From: Devosia sp. 2618 | GTDB taxonomy: Bacteria > Pseudomonadota > Alphaproteobacteria > Rhizobiales > Devosiaceae | NCBI RefSeq assembly: GCF_040546815.1 | Contig: NZ_JBEPOO010000001.1 | Span: 3,038,001-3,102,000, forward strand | DNA length: 64,000 bases | Direction: 5' to 3' | Part shown: piece after piece, positions 45,807-55,429 of the stretch | How positions within the stretch are numbered: the first letter of the stretch is position 1 | How the letters are laid out: each line of letters starts with the position of its first letter | Notes under the pieces: generated by a model | Seen by the model: the letters and a program-made list of their open reading frames with translations, nothing else | Databases searched by the model: none | Told to the model about the DNA's origin: nothing | Program-made: the position numbers and the translations under genes

Positions 45807-47588
45807 TTGAAGACGACACTACATTTCGGACGGCAACTGTTCAGGCTCGCCGTCGCCACCGCCCTTGCCGGGCTGATGATCGGCACCAGCCTTGCGACGG
45901 CACAGTCCATTCCCGACGTCCCGCGCAACCGGACACTGATCAGCCAGGGTTGGGATTTCCACAATCAGGTCCCAGCGCCCGACAATTTCAACCCGTATGC
46001 GGGCGTCCTGCTGCACCAGCGCAACAGCCTGCACTACACGGTCAACGAAGCGCTGTTTTATACCAACCACAACACCAATGAACTGATCCCCTGGCAGGCC
46101 GAGGGATACACCTACAACGACGATTTCACCGAGATCACCATCAAGCTGCGCGATGGCGTAAAGTGGAGCGATGGCGAGGCATTCGATGCCGAGGACGTCG
46201 CCTTCACTTTCGGCATGCTGAAGGCAGCTGCGCCCGACCTGATGTTCTCCTCCGCTATCGCCGAGTGGGTCAAATCTGCCGAGATCGTCGACCCACTGAC
46301 GGTCAAGGTGACCTTGACCAAGGCCGGCCCACGCTGGGCCGCCGACTTCCTGGCCACCGGTCAGTCAACGCGTTTCGTGGTCGTGCCCAAGCATATCTGG
46401 GAAGGCCAGGACCCGATGACATTCGGCAATTTCGATCTGGCCAAGGGCTGGCCGGTCGGGACCGGGCCGTTCAAGCTGGTCAAGACCGACTCCAGCTCCG
46501 TCATTTATGACCTGCGCGACAGCTGGTGGGCGGCCGATGCCGGTGTCGCCAAGGCCCTGCCCCAAGTGCAGCGCGTTGTCTACGTTCCCGCTACCCAGGA
46601 GGCGATGCCACAACTGTTCGCCGGCAACCAGATCGACATGGGCCGCTCCATCCAGCCAGGTCAGTTCGAAGCCATCCGTTTCCAGAACCAGGGCCTCGTT
46701 TCCTGGAACACCGATGGTCCGGTCTGGGGGGCGCCTGATGGCTGCACCTTCGCAATACGCTTCAATACCCAGAAGGCACCATTCGACAATGTCGCCCTGC
46801 GCCAGGCAATAAACGCAGCAATCGACCGCAACCAGGTGGTCAACCTGGCCTATGAGGGGTCCGTCACCCAGGCCGTCCTGCCTGTTTCGTCCTACCAGGG
46901 CCTTCTCGACTATGTCGATCAGCTGAGCGACGTTCCGGGTGTGGCCGAACTCGCCGCCCACAGCCCTGAAAGGGTCGCTGCTCTGCTGGAAGGCGCCGGC
47001 TTCACCAAGAACGGCGACGGCAAGTGGGCCAATGCCGATGGCAGCCCGCTGCAGATCGAACTGCAGGTCGCCCAGGGCGATCCGATCGGTCCGGTCCTGT
47101 CCCAGCAACTGCAGAACGCCGGCTTTGACTCGCTGCTGTCGGTGCAACAGGGCACTGCGCTCACCGAAGCCATGGTTGCCGGCAACTTCCAGATGAATGT
47201 CGGGCCCCATTGTGGCAGCCTCTACGACCCGTGGCAGACTCTGGAGCATTTCCACTCCAAATATGCGGCTGCCGAAGGCGAAAGCTCCAAGAACCTGCGC
47301 GCGCCGACCCGCTACGCCAATCCAGAACTCGACGCCATTCTCGACCGGATGGAGCAGATGCAGCCCTCTCCGGCAAACGCCGAATATGTCGAACTGGTCA
47401 AGCAGGCCACCGCAATCTTTGCCCGGGACCTGCCTGAAATCTCGCTGGCAGAAGAATTCCACACACTGGTGTTCAACGCGACCTACTGGACCGGCTATCC
47501 AAACGCCGAGAACCCCTATGTTGCGCCCTATCTGCCATGGGAAGGCTTCGCCATGGTGGTGCACAACCTGACGCCCACCCAGCCCTGA
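45807..47588 (+). CDS. ABC transporter substrate-binding protein, family 5 (Opp/Dpp type)
   Basis: A 593-residue periplasmic binding protein of the peptide/nickel/oligosaccharide family. I place the start at TTG 45807 because GGGAGG lies 6 nt upstream and the leader then reads FRLAVATALAGLMIGTSLATA. Family features are the early YTVNEALFYTNHN, the ITIKLRDGVKWSDGEAFDAEDVAFTF signature, and VGTGPFKLVK. In sugar operons such proteins bind di- or oligosaccharides; here a rhamnose-containing glycoside is plausible. Confidence 0.92.
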   Translation: MKTTLHFGRQLFRLAVATALAGLMIGTSLATAQSIPDVPRNRTLISQGWDFHNQVPAPDNFNPYAGVLLHQRNSLHYTVNEALFYTNHNTNELIPWQAEGYTYNDDFTEITIKLRDGVKWSDGEAFDAEDVAFTFGMLKAAAPDLMFSSAIAEWVKSAEIVDPLTVKVTLTKAGPRWAADFLATGQSTRFVVVPKHIWEGQDPMTFGNFDLAKGWPVGTGPFKLVKTDSSSVIYDLRDSWWAADAGVAKALPQVQRVVYVPATQEAMPQLFAGNQIDMGRSIQPGQFEAIRFQNQGLVSWNTDGPVWGAPDGCTFAIRFNTQKAPFDNVALRQAINAAIDRNQVVNLAYEGSVTQAVLPVSSYQGLLDYVDQLSDVPGVAELAAHSPERVAALLEGAGFTKNGDGKWANADGSPLQIELQVAQGDPIGPVLSQQLQNAGFDSLLSVQQGTALTEAMVAGNFQMNVGPHCGSLYDPWQTLEHFHSKYAAAEGESSKNLRAPTRYANPELDAILDRMEQMQPSPANAEYVELVKQATAIFARDLPEISLAEEFHTLVFNATYWTGYPNAENPYVAPYLPWEGFAMVVHNLTPTQP

Positions 47589-47663
47589 GAGACCATCGAG
47601 GGGGCGGTCCGCCGTCCCCTTATCCTCTTCGCATCGTCCGAACACGTTTGAGAGTCCGCCTTG

Positions 47664-48854
47664 ATGGCCAAGATCCAGAACATCCAAGCCTTTGCCATCC
47701 GCAACGAGATGGTCGGCGCCCTTTACAAGGGCGATCTCGGCACAGAAAGAACGACACCGAAGCGCCCTCCCTGGACGAGCGGGGCGGAGGTTGCAGGACC
47801 AATGTCGGGCTATGAGCGCTTCAAAAAGCTGCGCTCCACCTGGCGCTTCGACGGCGCTGTAGGATGCCTGATCACAGCCGACGACGGCACGACCGGCTTT
47901 GGAGTCACGCGAAACGGCCAGCCCGTCATCAGCCTCATCAACGAGCATTTCGCGCCGCTGCTTATCGGCGAGAACGCCATGGCGAGCGACCGCGTCTGGG
48001 ACATGATGATGCGCATGTCCATGCCCTATGGCTCGGGTGGCCTGACCTCCTATGCCATAAGCGCCGTCGACCTGGCCATGTGGGACCTCAAGGGCAAACT
48101 GCTCAAGACGCCGGTCTATGAACTTGCCGGCGGGCCCGCACGCGAGAGCCAGTTCTGCTATGCCACCGGAAATGACACCGAGTGGCACATGGAACTCGGC
48201 TTCGAGGCAACCAAGCTTGCCTGCCCATACGGCCTGTTCGACGGTCTCGACGCGCTTTCCAAGAACGAAGACCTCGTTGCCAAGACTCGCGACCTGATCG
48301 GCCCGAACGTCGAGCTCATGCTCGACTGCTGGATGGCCTTTGACGTCGAATTTGCGGTGCGTCTGGCCGAACGTCTGCGCCCCCTTGGTCTGCGCTGGAT
48401 CGAAGACTGCCTCAACCCCGACAATCTCGATGCGCACGAAACGCTTCGCAGCCGCATCCCCTACATGACCCTTGCAACCGGGGAGCATTGGTACACCCAA
48501 TACCCCTTTGCCCATGCGGCCAAGCGCGGCCTTGCCGATATCTTCCAGCCCGACATCTGCTGGGTTGGGGGCTTCACGGCGTGTCAGCGCATCAACCACA
48601 TCGCAGAGGCGTCCGGCATCGAGATGATGCTCCATGCCGGCATGAACACCCCATACGGCCAGCATTTCAGCTATGCCAACGCCAATGTGCGCTGGGGCGA
48701 ATATTTCGTCGGCGCCGGAGCGGGCGTCCCGCTCAAGGAAACGGTGGTTTTCCCCGGCATGGCCGTGCCGGAAAACGGGCGTCTGGTCCCCAGCGACGCG
48801 CCCGGTTTCGGATTGGGCCTCACCGAGGACCTGCTTGAAGCGATGCGAGCCTAG
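47664..48854 (+). CDS. L-rhamnonate dehydratase-like enolase-superfamily enzyme
   Basis: The 396-residue enzyme matches the RhmD group: LTSYAISAVDLAMWDLKGKLL, FEATKLACPYG, the metal-ligand segments LMLDCWM, RWIEDCLNPDN and LATGEHWYT, then IFQPDICWVGGFT and the catalytic-His segment MLHAGMNTPYG. It should dehydrate L-rhamnonate (or a related 6-deoxyaldonate) to the 2-keto-3-deoxy acid. ATG 47664 is used; a TTG codon just before is less likely. It lies between the binding-protein and permease genes. Confidence 0.9.
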   Translation: MAKIQNIQAFAIRNEMVGALYKGDLGTERTTPKRPPWTSGAEVAGPMSGYERFKKLRSTWRFDGAVGCLITADDGTTGFGVTRNGQPVISLINEHFAPLLIGENAMASDRVWDMMMRMSMPYGSGGLTSYAISAVDLAMWDLKGKLLKTPVYELAGGPARESQFCYATGNDTEWHMELGFEATKLACPYGLFDGLDALSKNEDLVAKTRDLIGPNVELMLDCWMAFDVEFAVRLAERLRPLGLRWIEDCLNPDNLDAHETLRSRIPYMTLATGEHWYTQYPFAHAAKRGLADIFQPDICWVGGFTACQRINHIAEASGIEMMLHAGMNTPYGQHFSYANANVRWGEYFVGAGAGVPLKETVVFPGMAVPENGRLVPSDAPGFGLGLTEDLLEAMRA

Positions 48855-48863
48855 GCGGTCACG

Positions 48864-49874
48864 ATGACATCCAGTTACTGGGACTACGTCGCCCGCCGTT
48901 TCGGCATCATGATGCTGGTGGTCTTTCTGGCCGTCTCGATCAACTTTGCCCTGCCCCGCCTGATGCCCGGCGACCCGATCGAGAACCAGCTCAACCAGCT
49001 GATGGCCTCGGGCGGCGGCGCAATGGGTGACGTCGGCGCCATGGTTGCGTCATATCGCGCCCGTTTCGGGCTCGACCAGTCCATCCTGACGCAATATCTC
49101 GCCTACTGGCAGTCGGTCTTCAGCCTCGACCTTGGCTATTCGCTGACCAACTATCCCGAGCGCGTGGGTGACGCCATTCTGGCGGGCCTGCCCTGGACAC
49201 TCGGTCTGCTCGGTTTTGCAACTCTGGTCAGCTTCACCATCGGCACCTTGCTGGGCGGCCTGATGGGCTGGCCGCGCAGTCCGCGCTTCCTGAAGACCTT
49301 CGGATCGGGCGTGCTTCTGCTGTCGTCAGTCCCCTACTTCCTCATCGGCATGATCCTGCTTTACCTCTTCGCGGTGGTGTTCCGGATTTTCCCGGCAGGG
49401 GGCGGCATGCCGTTCGGCATGAGTGCCGGCTTCAACTTCGAAACCTTTCGTGCCATCGCCTGGCACGCCACGTTGCCGCTATTGTCTATCATCATCGCCG
49501 AGATCGGTGCCTGGGCCATTGGCATGCGCGGCATGATGGTTTCGGTGCTCGGTGAAGACTATATCGCGCTCGCCGACGCCAAGGGGCTCAAGCCCAAGCG
49601 CATCTTCCTGCGCTACGGCATGCGCAACGCGTTGCTGCCGCAGATGACCAAGCTTGCCATGGCGCTGGGCCATATCGTTTCGGGCGCCATTCTGGTGGAG
49701 GTCATCTTCTCCTATCCCGGCATTGGCTTCCGGCTCTACCAGGCCATTCAGTCCAAGGACTATTTCGTTATCCAGGGCATCGTGTTGCTGCTTTCGGTGT
49801 CGATCGCCGTCGCGATGTTCATCCTTGATTTGATCTATCCACTCATCGATCCCCGGATCGCGAAGGGAAAATGA
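48864..49874 (+). CDS. Opp/Dpp-type ABC transporter permease (DppB-like)
   Basis: A 336-residue permease with the N-terminal YVARRFGIMMLVVFLAVSINFALPRLMPGDP segment typical of DppB and about six membrane helices. The EAA-like loop is DAKGLKPKRIFLRYGMRNALLPQ. It starts 9 nt after the dehydratase stop and overlaps the next permease gene by 4 nt. Confidence 0.94.
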   Translation: MTSSYWDYVARRFGIMMLVVFLAVSINFALPRLMPGDPIENQLNQLMASGGGAMGDVGAMVASYRARFGLDQSILTQYLAYWQSVFSLDLGYSLTNYPERVGDAILAGLPWTLGLLGFATLVSFTIGTLLGGLMGWPRSPRFLKTFGSGVLLLSSVPYFLIGMILLYLFAVVFRIFPAGGGMPFGMSAGFNFETFRAIAWHATLPLLSIIIAEIGAWAIGMRGMMVSVLGEDYIALADAKGLKPKRIFLRYGMRNALLPQMTKLAMALGHIVSGAILVEVIFSYPGIGFRLYQAIQSKDYFVIQGIVLLLSVSIAVAMFILDLIYPLIDPRIAKGK

Positions 49875-50731
49875 CCATGGGCCGCCTTTCCTTCTTCGCT
49901 TCCGAGCTGACCGGCAACAAAACGCTGTTCTTTGGGCTGTCACTCATGCTGATGATCTGCCTGCTGGCTGTTCTCGGCCCGTTATTCGTCGATTTCGCCA
50001 ATAGCCGCGTCGGCGCGACCATCCCCCGTTCGCCGCCGACGATGGAACACTGGTTCGGCACGGACGGTCAGGGTCGCGACATGTTTACGGTGATGATCCT
50101 GGCCATGCCACAAACCTTGCGTATCGGGCTGACGTCCGGGTTGATCAGCCTGTCCGTGGGCGTTGCGCTTGGGTTGATCGCCGGCTTTGTCGGCGGTTGG
50201 GTCGACACCGTCATCCGCCTCGCTTCGGACGTGATGATGACCATCCCCGGCATCGCCATCCTCGTACTGGTCGCTGCCAATGTCCGCGAGATGACTGTCG
50301 AACTGATGGCCGTGATCGTCGCGACGCTTTCCTGGATGGTCGCCGCACGCACGATAAGGGCGCAGACCCTGTCACTGCGAGAGCGCGGCTATGTGCAAGT
50401 GGCTCGCCTGAACGGCACATCCGGGCTCAAGCTGGTGTTTGTCGAGGTGCTGCCGAACCTTTTGCCTTTCATTGCCGCCAGCTTCGTCATCACCGTGTCC
50501 AACGCCATGCTCGCAACCGTCGGGCTCGAAGCGCTCGGTCTGGGACCACAGAACGAGCTCACGCTCGGCATGACCATCTATTGGGCCCAGTTCTATGGCG
50601 CCATCATTCGCGGGATGTGGTGGTGGTGGGGGCCGCCGATCCTAGCCATCGCAACCATTTTCGTTGGCCTGATGCTGACTTCCGCAGGCATGGATTCCTT
50701 CGTCAACAAACGCCTGGGAGCGAGCTCATGA
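49871..50731 (+). CDS. Opp/Dpp-type ABC transporter permease (DppC-like)
   Basis: A 286-residue permease with an N-terminal helix (LFFGLSLMLMICLLAVLGPLFV), the conserved HWFGTDGQGRDMFTVMI, about five more helices and the EAA loop VARLNGTSGLKLVFVEVLPNLLPF. It forms the channel with the DppB-like protein. Both ends overlap neighbouring genes by 4 nt (ATGA). Confidence 0.94.
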   Translation: MTMGRLSFFASELTGNKTLFFGLSLMLMICLLAVLGPLFVDFANSRVGATIPRSPPTMEHWFGTDGQGRDMFTVMILAMPQTLRIGLTSGLISLSVGVALGLIAGFVGGWVDTVIRLASDVMMTIPGIAILVLVAANVREMTVELMAVIVATLSWMVAARTIRAQTLSLRERGYVQVARLNGTSGLKLVFVEVLPNLLPFIAASFVITVSNAMLATVGLEALGLGPQNELTLGMTIYWAQFYGAIIRGMWWWWGPPILAIATIFVGLMLTSAGMDSFVNKRLGASS

Positions 50732-51579
50732 GCGCACCCGTCCTAGAGGTCGACCATCTCGTCATCGACTACGGAACGCGCGGCGGGATCTTTCGCGCCG
50801 TCAACGATGTCAGTTTCTCCCTCGCCCCCGGCGAGCGGTTTGGATTGGTGGGAGAGTCTGGATCGGGCAAGTCCACCACTATTCTGGCCCTGATGCGCAT
50901 GTTGCGTGGAGGAAAGGTCAGCGCCGGTCATATGCGCCTGAATGGACGCGATCTGGCCACGGTTTCTGACGCCGAATATCGTAGTCTGCGCTTCGCCGAC
51001 ATCTCGCTCGTTCCGCAGGGCGCCATGAGTTCGCTCAATCCAGTGCTGCGCATCGGCGAGCAAATGGGCGACATCTTTGACGACCACGACATTCGCCACA
51101 CCCGACAGCAACGGGCCCAGGTCATCGGCGATCTGCTCACCCATGTGGGACTGTCCCCCGATGTGCGCCTTCGCTATCCGCACGAGCTTTCCGGTGGCAT
51201 GAAACAGCGCGTTTGCATCGCCATGGCCATCGCCCTCAAGCCCTCGCTGATCCTGGCCGACGAGCCGACCAGTGCGCTTGACGTGATCGTTCAAAAACAG
51301 GTGCTCGCCACTCTGGGCCGCGTCCAGCAGGATCTTGGCGCCGCGGTGATCCTGATCGGCCACGACATGGCGCTCATGGCCCATTTCGTGACCCGCATGG
51401 GCGTCATGTACAAGGGCAAACTGGTCGAAATAGGCCCGGTTCGCGACCTCTTCGCCAACCCGCAACACGACTATACAAAAATGCTGATCGACTCCCTGCC
51501 CTCGTTTGACCGGCTCAAATCGTTCCGTTCGGGCGCTGCACGGCCCGTCCGCCCGGCTGAATTTCAGGAAAGCGTTTGA
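50728..51579 (+). CDS. Opp/Dpp-type ABC transporter ATP-binding protein (DppD-like)
   Basis: A 283-residue ATPase: Walker A GESGSGKST (about 41-49), signature LSGGMKQRVCIAMAI, Walker B LILADEPTSALDV and H-loop LIGHDMALM. The C-terminus is shorter than in most DppD proteins and I see no cysteine cluster for an Fe-S site in it. The ATG at 50728 overlaps the DppC-like stop; a longer in-frame reading from 50197 runs through the permease gene and is an artefact. Confidence 0.93.
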   Translation: MSAPVLEVDHLVIDYGTRGGIFRAVNDVSFSLAPGERFGLVGESGSGKSTTILALMRMLRGGKVSAGHMRLNGRDLATVSDAEYRSLRFADISLVPQGAMSSLNPVLRIGEQMGDIFDDHDIRHTRQQRAQVIGDLLTHVGLSPDVRLRYPHELSGGMKQRVCIAMAIALKPSLILADEPTSALDVIVQKQVLATLGRVQQDLGAAVILIGHDMALMAHFVTRMGVMYKGKLVEIGPVRDLFANPQHDYTKMLIDSLPSFDRLKSFRSGAARPVRPAEFQESV

Positions 51580-52535
51580 TCATGGCCAAGTTTTTGGAAG
51601 TCCGGGAAGCCTCGGTATCGTTCTCTGGCAAACCGGCCCTGTCAAACGTCTCTCTGGCGGTCGGCGGCGCTCACCCCGCCATTACGGCAGTGGTCGGCGA
51701 AAGCGGCAGCGGCAAGACGACCCTGATCCGCATGTTGTTGGGGTTCCAGACGCCAACCACCGGCACCGTGATCTATGACGGCCAGCCGCTGCCCAAGATG
51801 AGCGGGGCTGCGCAAAAGCTGTTCCGACGCGAGGTCCAGGCGATCTTTCAGGATCCGTTCGACGCCTTCAACCCGTTCTACAAGATCGACCACCCTCTGC
51901 TCGCGCCGCTCAAGACGTTTGGCATTTCGGCGTCACGCGATGAATCCTATGACCGGATCGAAAAGACATTGCGCAGTGTCGGCCTCAACCCGGCCCAAAC
52001 CCTGGGCAAATATCCACACCAGATCTCAGGCGGTCAGCGCCAGCGTGTCATGATCGCGCGTGCCTTGCTGCTGGAGCCCGAAATCATTCTGGCCGACGAA
52101 CCCGTGTCGATGGTCGATGCATCCCTGCGCTCGACAATCCTCGAGATTCTCTACGAGCTCAATCGCAGCCGGGGCATTTCGCTGATCTACGTGACCCACG
52201 ATCTGACCACCGCCTATCAGGTTGCCCACTCCATCGTCGTGCTGCATGGCGGCCAGATCATGGAAGTCGGCGCGACAGAACAGGTGATCCACGATCCGGC
52301 CCACCTCTATACCCGCTCCCTCATCGAAGCCGTGCCATCGCCAGACCCTGACACGCCGTGGAACCTCGACGTCGCCACGCAGCCATTTGCCCCGCCAAAA
52401 GGCCAGGTCCTGCTATACCCGACCGGGCCTGAGCGGGCCGTCGCGGCGCCAGTGCGCCCAGGAGAAGCTGCCGTTACCGCCGCACAGGTCCAGCTTGCCG
52501 TCAGCCAGGCGAAAGCGGATGCACTGGCTTCATGA
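51576..52535 (+). CDS. Opp/Dpp-type ABC transporter ATP-binding protein (DppF-like)
   Basis: A 319-residue ATPase: Walker A GESGSGKTT (about 47-55), Q-loop IFQDPFDAFNPF, signature ISGGQRQRVMIARAL, Walker B IILADEPVSMVDA and YVTHDLTTA. A TTG at 51576 overlaps the previous TGA and has AGGA 6 nt upstream; ATG 51582 is the alternative. It completes the importer with its DppD-like partner. Confidence 0.93.
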   Translation: MIMAKFLEVREASVSFSGKPALSNVSLAVGGAHPAITAVVGESGSGKTTLIRMLLGFQTPTTGTVIYDGQPLPKMSGAAQKLFRREVQAIFQDPFDAFNPFYKIDHPLLAPLKTFGISASRDESYDRIEKTLRSVGLNPAQTLGKYPHQISGGQRQRVMIARALLLEPEIILADEPVSMVDASLRSTILEILYELNRSRGISLIYVTHDLTTAYQVAHSIVVLHGGQIMEVGATEQVIHDPAHLYTRSLIEAVPSPDPDTPWNLDVATQPFAPPKGQVLLYPTGPERAVAAPVRPGEAAVTAAQVQLAVSQAKADALAS

Positions 52536-53410
52536 CCATCGACGCCCATACCCACATCTGGGAGCGCTGGCCATACCAGCCGGAGGTTCCCGATGCGGAA
52601 ACGCGGGGGTGTGCCGAACAATTGCTGTTCGAAATGGATCAGCATGCGGTGGAGAAGGCCGTCGTCATCTGTGCACGCATCGGCGGCAATCCCGACAATG
52701 TCGACTACGCCTTTGACGCCGCGACGCGCCATCCCCGCCGGCTTATCGTGTTTCCCGACCTCGAATGCCGGTGGGCCTCCGACTTTCGTAAGCCCGGCGC
52801 TGTGCAGCGCCTGGAACAGGCGCTCGGACGCTGGGATTTCGTCGGCTTCACTCATTATCTGGACCCCAGCGAAGACGGGAGCTGGCTGACCGGGCCGGAA
52901 GGATTACCCTTCATGCAGCTGGCATCCGACAGATCGCTTCTGCTCAGCCTTTCTGCCCTGCCCCACCAAATGGCAGCGATAGGCGCTTTGGCGGCACGAC
53001 TGCCCAATTTGCAGATCCTGCTGCATCACCTGGCCCATATTGGCGATCGGCACACCAACAATGCCGAAGACGGCGCAGCGATCGTCGCCCTTTCCGGCTA
53101 CGCCAACATTCACCTGAAGTATTCAGGCATGGGCAACATCACTTCGCCGCAACACGAGTTTCCTTACTCCGACATGCAGCCCTGCTGGTCACCGATCCTT
53201 GCGGCATTCGGGGCGGAGCGTATCGTCTGGGGTTCGGATTACCCCGTTTCCAGGCGCTACATGACCTATCGGCAGACCCAATCGATGCTGGAGCGCCACA
53301 GTCCATTCCCTGCATCCACCCACCAAGACATACTCAAAGACAACATGGATCGCCTGCTGCGCGGCGCCTCCGCGACCCGCAGCCGCCTCGACACAGGAAA
53401 TTCGAAATGA
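52532..53410 (+). CDS. Amidohydrolase-2 family protein, probable sugar lactonase
   Basis: A 292-residue TIM-barrel metal hydrolase: IDAHTHIWE at the N-terminus, LLHHLAHIGD in the middle and IVWGSDYPVSRR near the C-terminus supply metal ligands. Members near rhamnonate or fuconate dehydratases are L-rhamnono- or L-fucono-lactonases, which fits here. Its ATG overlaps the ATPase stop by 4 nt. A decayed relative lies at 59936-60259. Confidence 0.87.
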   Translation: MTIDAHTHIWERWPYQPEVPDAETRGCAEQLLFEMDQHAVEKAVVICARIGGNPDNVDYAFDAATRHPRRLIVFPDLECRWASDFRKPGAVQRLEQALGRWDFVGFTHYLDPSEDGSWLTGPEGLPFMQLASDRSLLLSLSALPHQMAAIGALAARLPNLQILLHHLAHIGDRHTNNAEDGAAIVALSGYANIHLKYSGMGNITSPQHEFPYSDMQPCWSPILAAFGAERIVWGSDYPVSRRYMTYRQTQSMLERHSPFPASTHQDILKDNMDRLLRGASATRSRLDTGNSK

Positions 53411-54153
53411 ACGCCATAGACCTCAACAACCAGACAGCCATCGTCACCGGTGGCGCCCAGGGGCTCGGCTTTGCCATGGCGAAGCGACTGATCGATAGCG
53501 GAGCAAAGGTGAGCCTTTGGGATCTCAATCCCGAACTGCTGGCCGCTGCAGTCGATGCATTGGGGCAAAATGCCTCCAGCGTCGTCGTCGACATTACTGA
53601 TCTGGCTGGGCTCACTGCAGCCCATGCCGAGGTCGAAGCTTCGGTTGGCCCCGTATCCATCCTCGTCAATTCGGCTGGCATTGCGGGGAATAATGCCCCG
53701 CTGGAAGACTACGATCCCGACGAATGGCGCCGGGTCGTGGAGATCAATCTCAACGGCACCTTCTACGTCAACAAGGTGGTCATCGGCTCAATGAAAGCCC
53801 GAAACTATGGCCGGATCGTCAATATCTCGTCTGTCGCAGGCAAGGAGGGCAATCCGAACCTGTCTGCCTATTCCGCCGCCAAAGCTGGTGTGATTGGGCT
53901 CACCAAATCGCTTGGCAAAGAGCTGGCCAAATATGACATCGCCGTCAACGCCATCACACCAGCGACCGCGAAGACGCGCATCCTCGACACGCTGACGCCA
54001 GAATTCATCGAATATATGCTGGTCCGCATTCCCCGCGGCAGGTTCCTCGAGGTCGATGAGGCGGCGGCGATGGTTGCTTGGCTGGTCTCCAGAGACAACA
54101 GCTTCACCACCGCCAGCGTCTTCGACCTGTCAGGCGGGCGCACCACCTACTGA
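53407..54153 (+). CDS. SDR dehydrogenase, deoxysugar or keto-deoxy-acid type
   Basis: A 248-residue short-chain dehydrogenase: TGGAQGLG cofactor loop (14-21), NSAGIAG, NISSVAGKEGNPN with catalytic Ser, and YSAAKAGV with catalytic Tyr and Lys. It resembles SDRs that oxidise L-rhamnose or 2-keto-3-deoxy-L-rhamnonate/fuconate. Which step it serves is open: sugar to lactone, or the later oxidation of the keto-deoxy acid. It ends the operon with a 4-nt overlap to the lactonase-like gene. Confidence 0.9.
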   Translation: MNAIDLNNQTAIVTGGAQGLGFAMAKRLIDSGAKVSLWDLNPELLAAAVDALGQNASSVVVDITDLAGLTAAHAEVEASVGPVSILVNSAGIAGNNAPLEDYDPDEWRRVVEINLNGTFYVNKVVIGSMKARNYGRIVNISSVAGKEGNPNLSAYSAAKAGVIGLTKSLGKELAKYDIAVNAITPATAKTRILDTLTPEFIEYMLVRIPRGRFLEVDEAAAMVAWLVSRDNSFTTASVFDLSGGRTTY

Positions 54154-54637
54154 GCAATCTCTTCAAATCAAAATTGAAATTGGGGTGTGGACTGTCCTTT
54201 GGGGGCGAGAATATTCAGCGCCAACGTAGACATGGCGTTAGGACCTGAAGTCACAATCGGGCAATTCGCAACGCCCTCCACTTCGGCGTTCAACGAACCT
54301 TCACTTCGAAACGAACGGTGCCGTCCGCACTAATGGTCATCCTTGCGGCGGCAACACCGTAGCTCGAGTAAGCGATGACCTAGCCTATTGTGGAATAACT
54401 GGCGCATGTAGGTTTTCAAAGGAAGCTAGAGTTTATTTTCTGCCATTGATCACTTGTGTCGAGATTCATTGGACGCTCGACGAGGTGTGTCTGCAAGCTT
54501 TCGCCGGACCATGGAGAAACTTTTTGAGCGCGTCGAACTTACACAAGCCGACGCGCCACATCTGGGACATTCCACCAAGCTCATGCGTTCCCGAAATCAG
54601 GGCCTACCACTTTCGAGGCGCACGAGTCCGCTGGAGA
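54154..54637. other. Intergenic region without a supportable gene
   Basis: These 484 bases lie between the end of the deoxysugar operon and the convergent end of the CUT2 ATPase gene. A minus-strand reading at about 54299-54373 (IAYSSYGVAAARMTISADGTVRF, then a stop) looks like a protein C-terminus but is blocked by an upstream in-frame stop, so it could be a gene remnant. Other short readings have no family features. Confidence 0.4.
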
Positions 54638-55426
54638 TCAGTCTACGACATCAAGATCGCGCTCCAGATCGGTCATTTGTTCGCCTCCCGCCATGAGGTT
54701 GAGAACTTCCTCGCGTGATTTTTCGCCCCGCTTGAACTCGGCTGCCACTTGCCCCTGGATCAGTACGGCGAAATCGTCGCCCACCGCCATGGCATGACGG
54801 GCGTTGTGCGTGATGAAGACTATTGCGACTCCATCTGCCCGTGCCTGACGCATGAATTTTAGTACGATCGCCGCTTCCTTGACGCCTAGCGCAGAAGTCG
54901 GCTCGTCCAGGATCAGAACCCGCGCTCCGAAATACATTGCTCGGCCGATGGCCAGCACCTGACGCTCACCACCCGACATGGTGCCGACAAGCTGGTCGCC
55001 GTTTTTCACCCGAGTAATGCCGAATTTCTGCATCTGCTCTAGCGCGATACGATTGGCCGTTTCCAAGTCGAGCGGCCGCAGCGGTCCCAGCTTGCGGACG
55101 GGCTCGGCGCCCAAGAAAAAATTGCGCCCAACGCTCATCAGCGGGATCGAGCCAACATCCTGGTGCACCGTAGCGATGCCTAGCTTGCGCGCTTCTCGCG
55201 GGCCGCTGAATCGGATTTCGCTACCGTCGAACAGCACCGCACCGCGGCTGGCCGCATGAAAGCCAGACATCACCTTGATCAGGGTCGACTTGCCCGCGCC
55301 ATTGTCTCCCAGAAGGCACAGGATGCGGCCAGGATGAACTTGCAGAGATACATGCTGAAGCGCAGGGGTAGAGCCGAAGGTTTTGCTGACGTCGCGCAGC
55401 TCAAGGATCGGATTGATGTGCTGCAT
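54638..55426 (-). CDS. CUT2 sugar ABC transporter ATP-binding protein, single domain (FrcA-like)
   Basis: A 262-residue ATPase with one nucleotide-binding domain only: Walker A GDNGAGKST (about 39-47), signature MSGGERQVLAIGRAM, Walker B LILDEPTSALG and FITHNARHAM. Single-domain members such as FrcA differ from RbsA-type tandem ATPases and work as dimers. It is the last gene of a binding protein-permease-ATPase operon on the minus strand. Confidence 0.93.
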   Translation of the reverse strand: MQHINPILELRDVSKTFGSTPALQHVSLQVHPGRILCLLGDNGAGKSTLIKVMSGFHAASRGAVLFDGSEIRFSGPREARKLGIATVHQDVGSIPLMSVGRNFFLGAEPVRKLGPLRPLDLETANRIALEQMQKFGITRVKNGDQLVGTMSGGERQVLAIGRAMYFGARVLILDEPTSALGVKEAAIVLKFMRQARADGVAIVFITHNARHAMAVGDDFAVLIQGQVAAEFKRGEKSREEVLNLMAGGEQMTDLERDLDVVD

Positions 55427-55429
55427 GGC

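Noticed and set aside
46365..48665. A 766-codon open frame on the minus strand
   Set aside because: It is the mirror of the family 5 binding protein and rhamnonate-dehydratase-like genes; no motifs of its own.
50197..50727. 5' extension of the DppD-like gene through the DppC-like gene
   Set aside because: The extension encodes an Arg/His-rich shadow; ATG 50728 overlaps the previous stop in the usual ATGA manner and starts the conserved ATPase.
54446..54718. Two overlapping short plus-strand readings near the end of the CUT2 ATPase gene
   Set aside because: No ribosome site or recognisable domain, and they run into the well-supported minus-strand gene.
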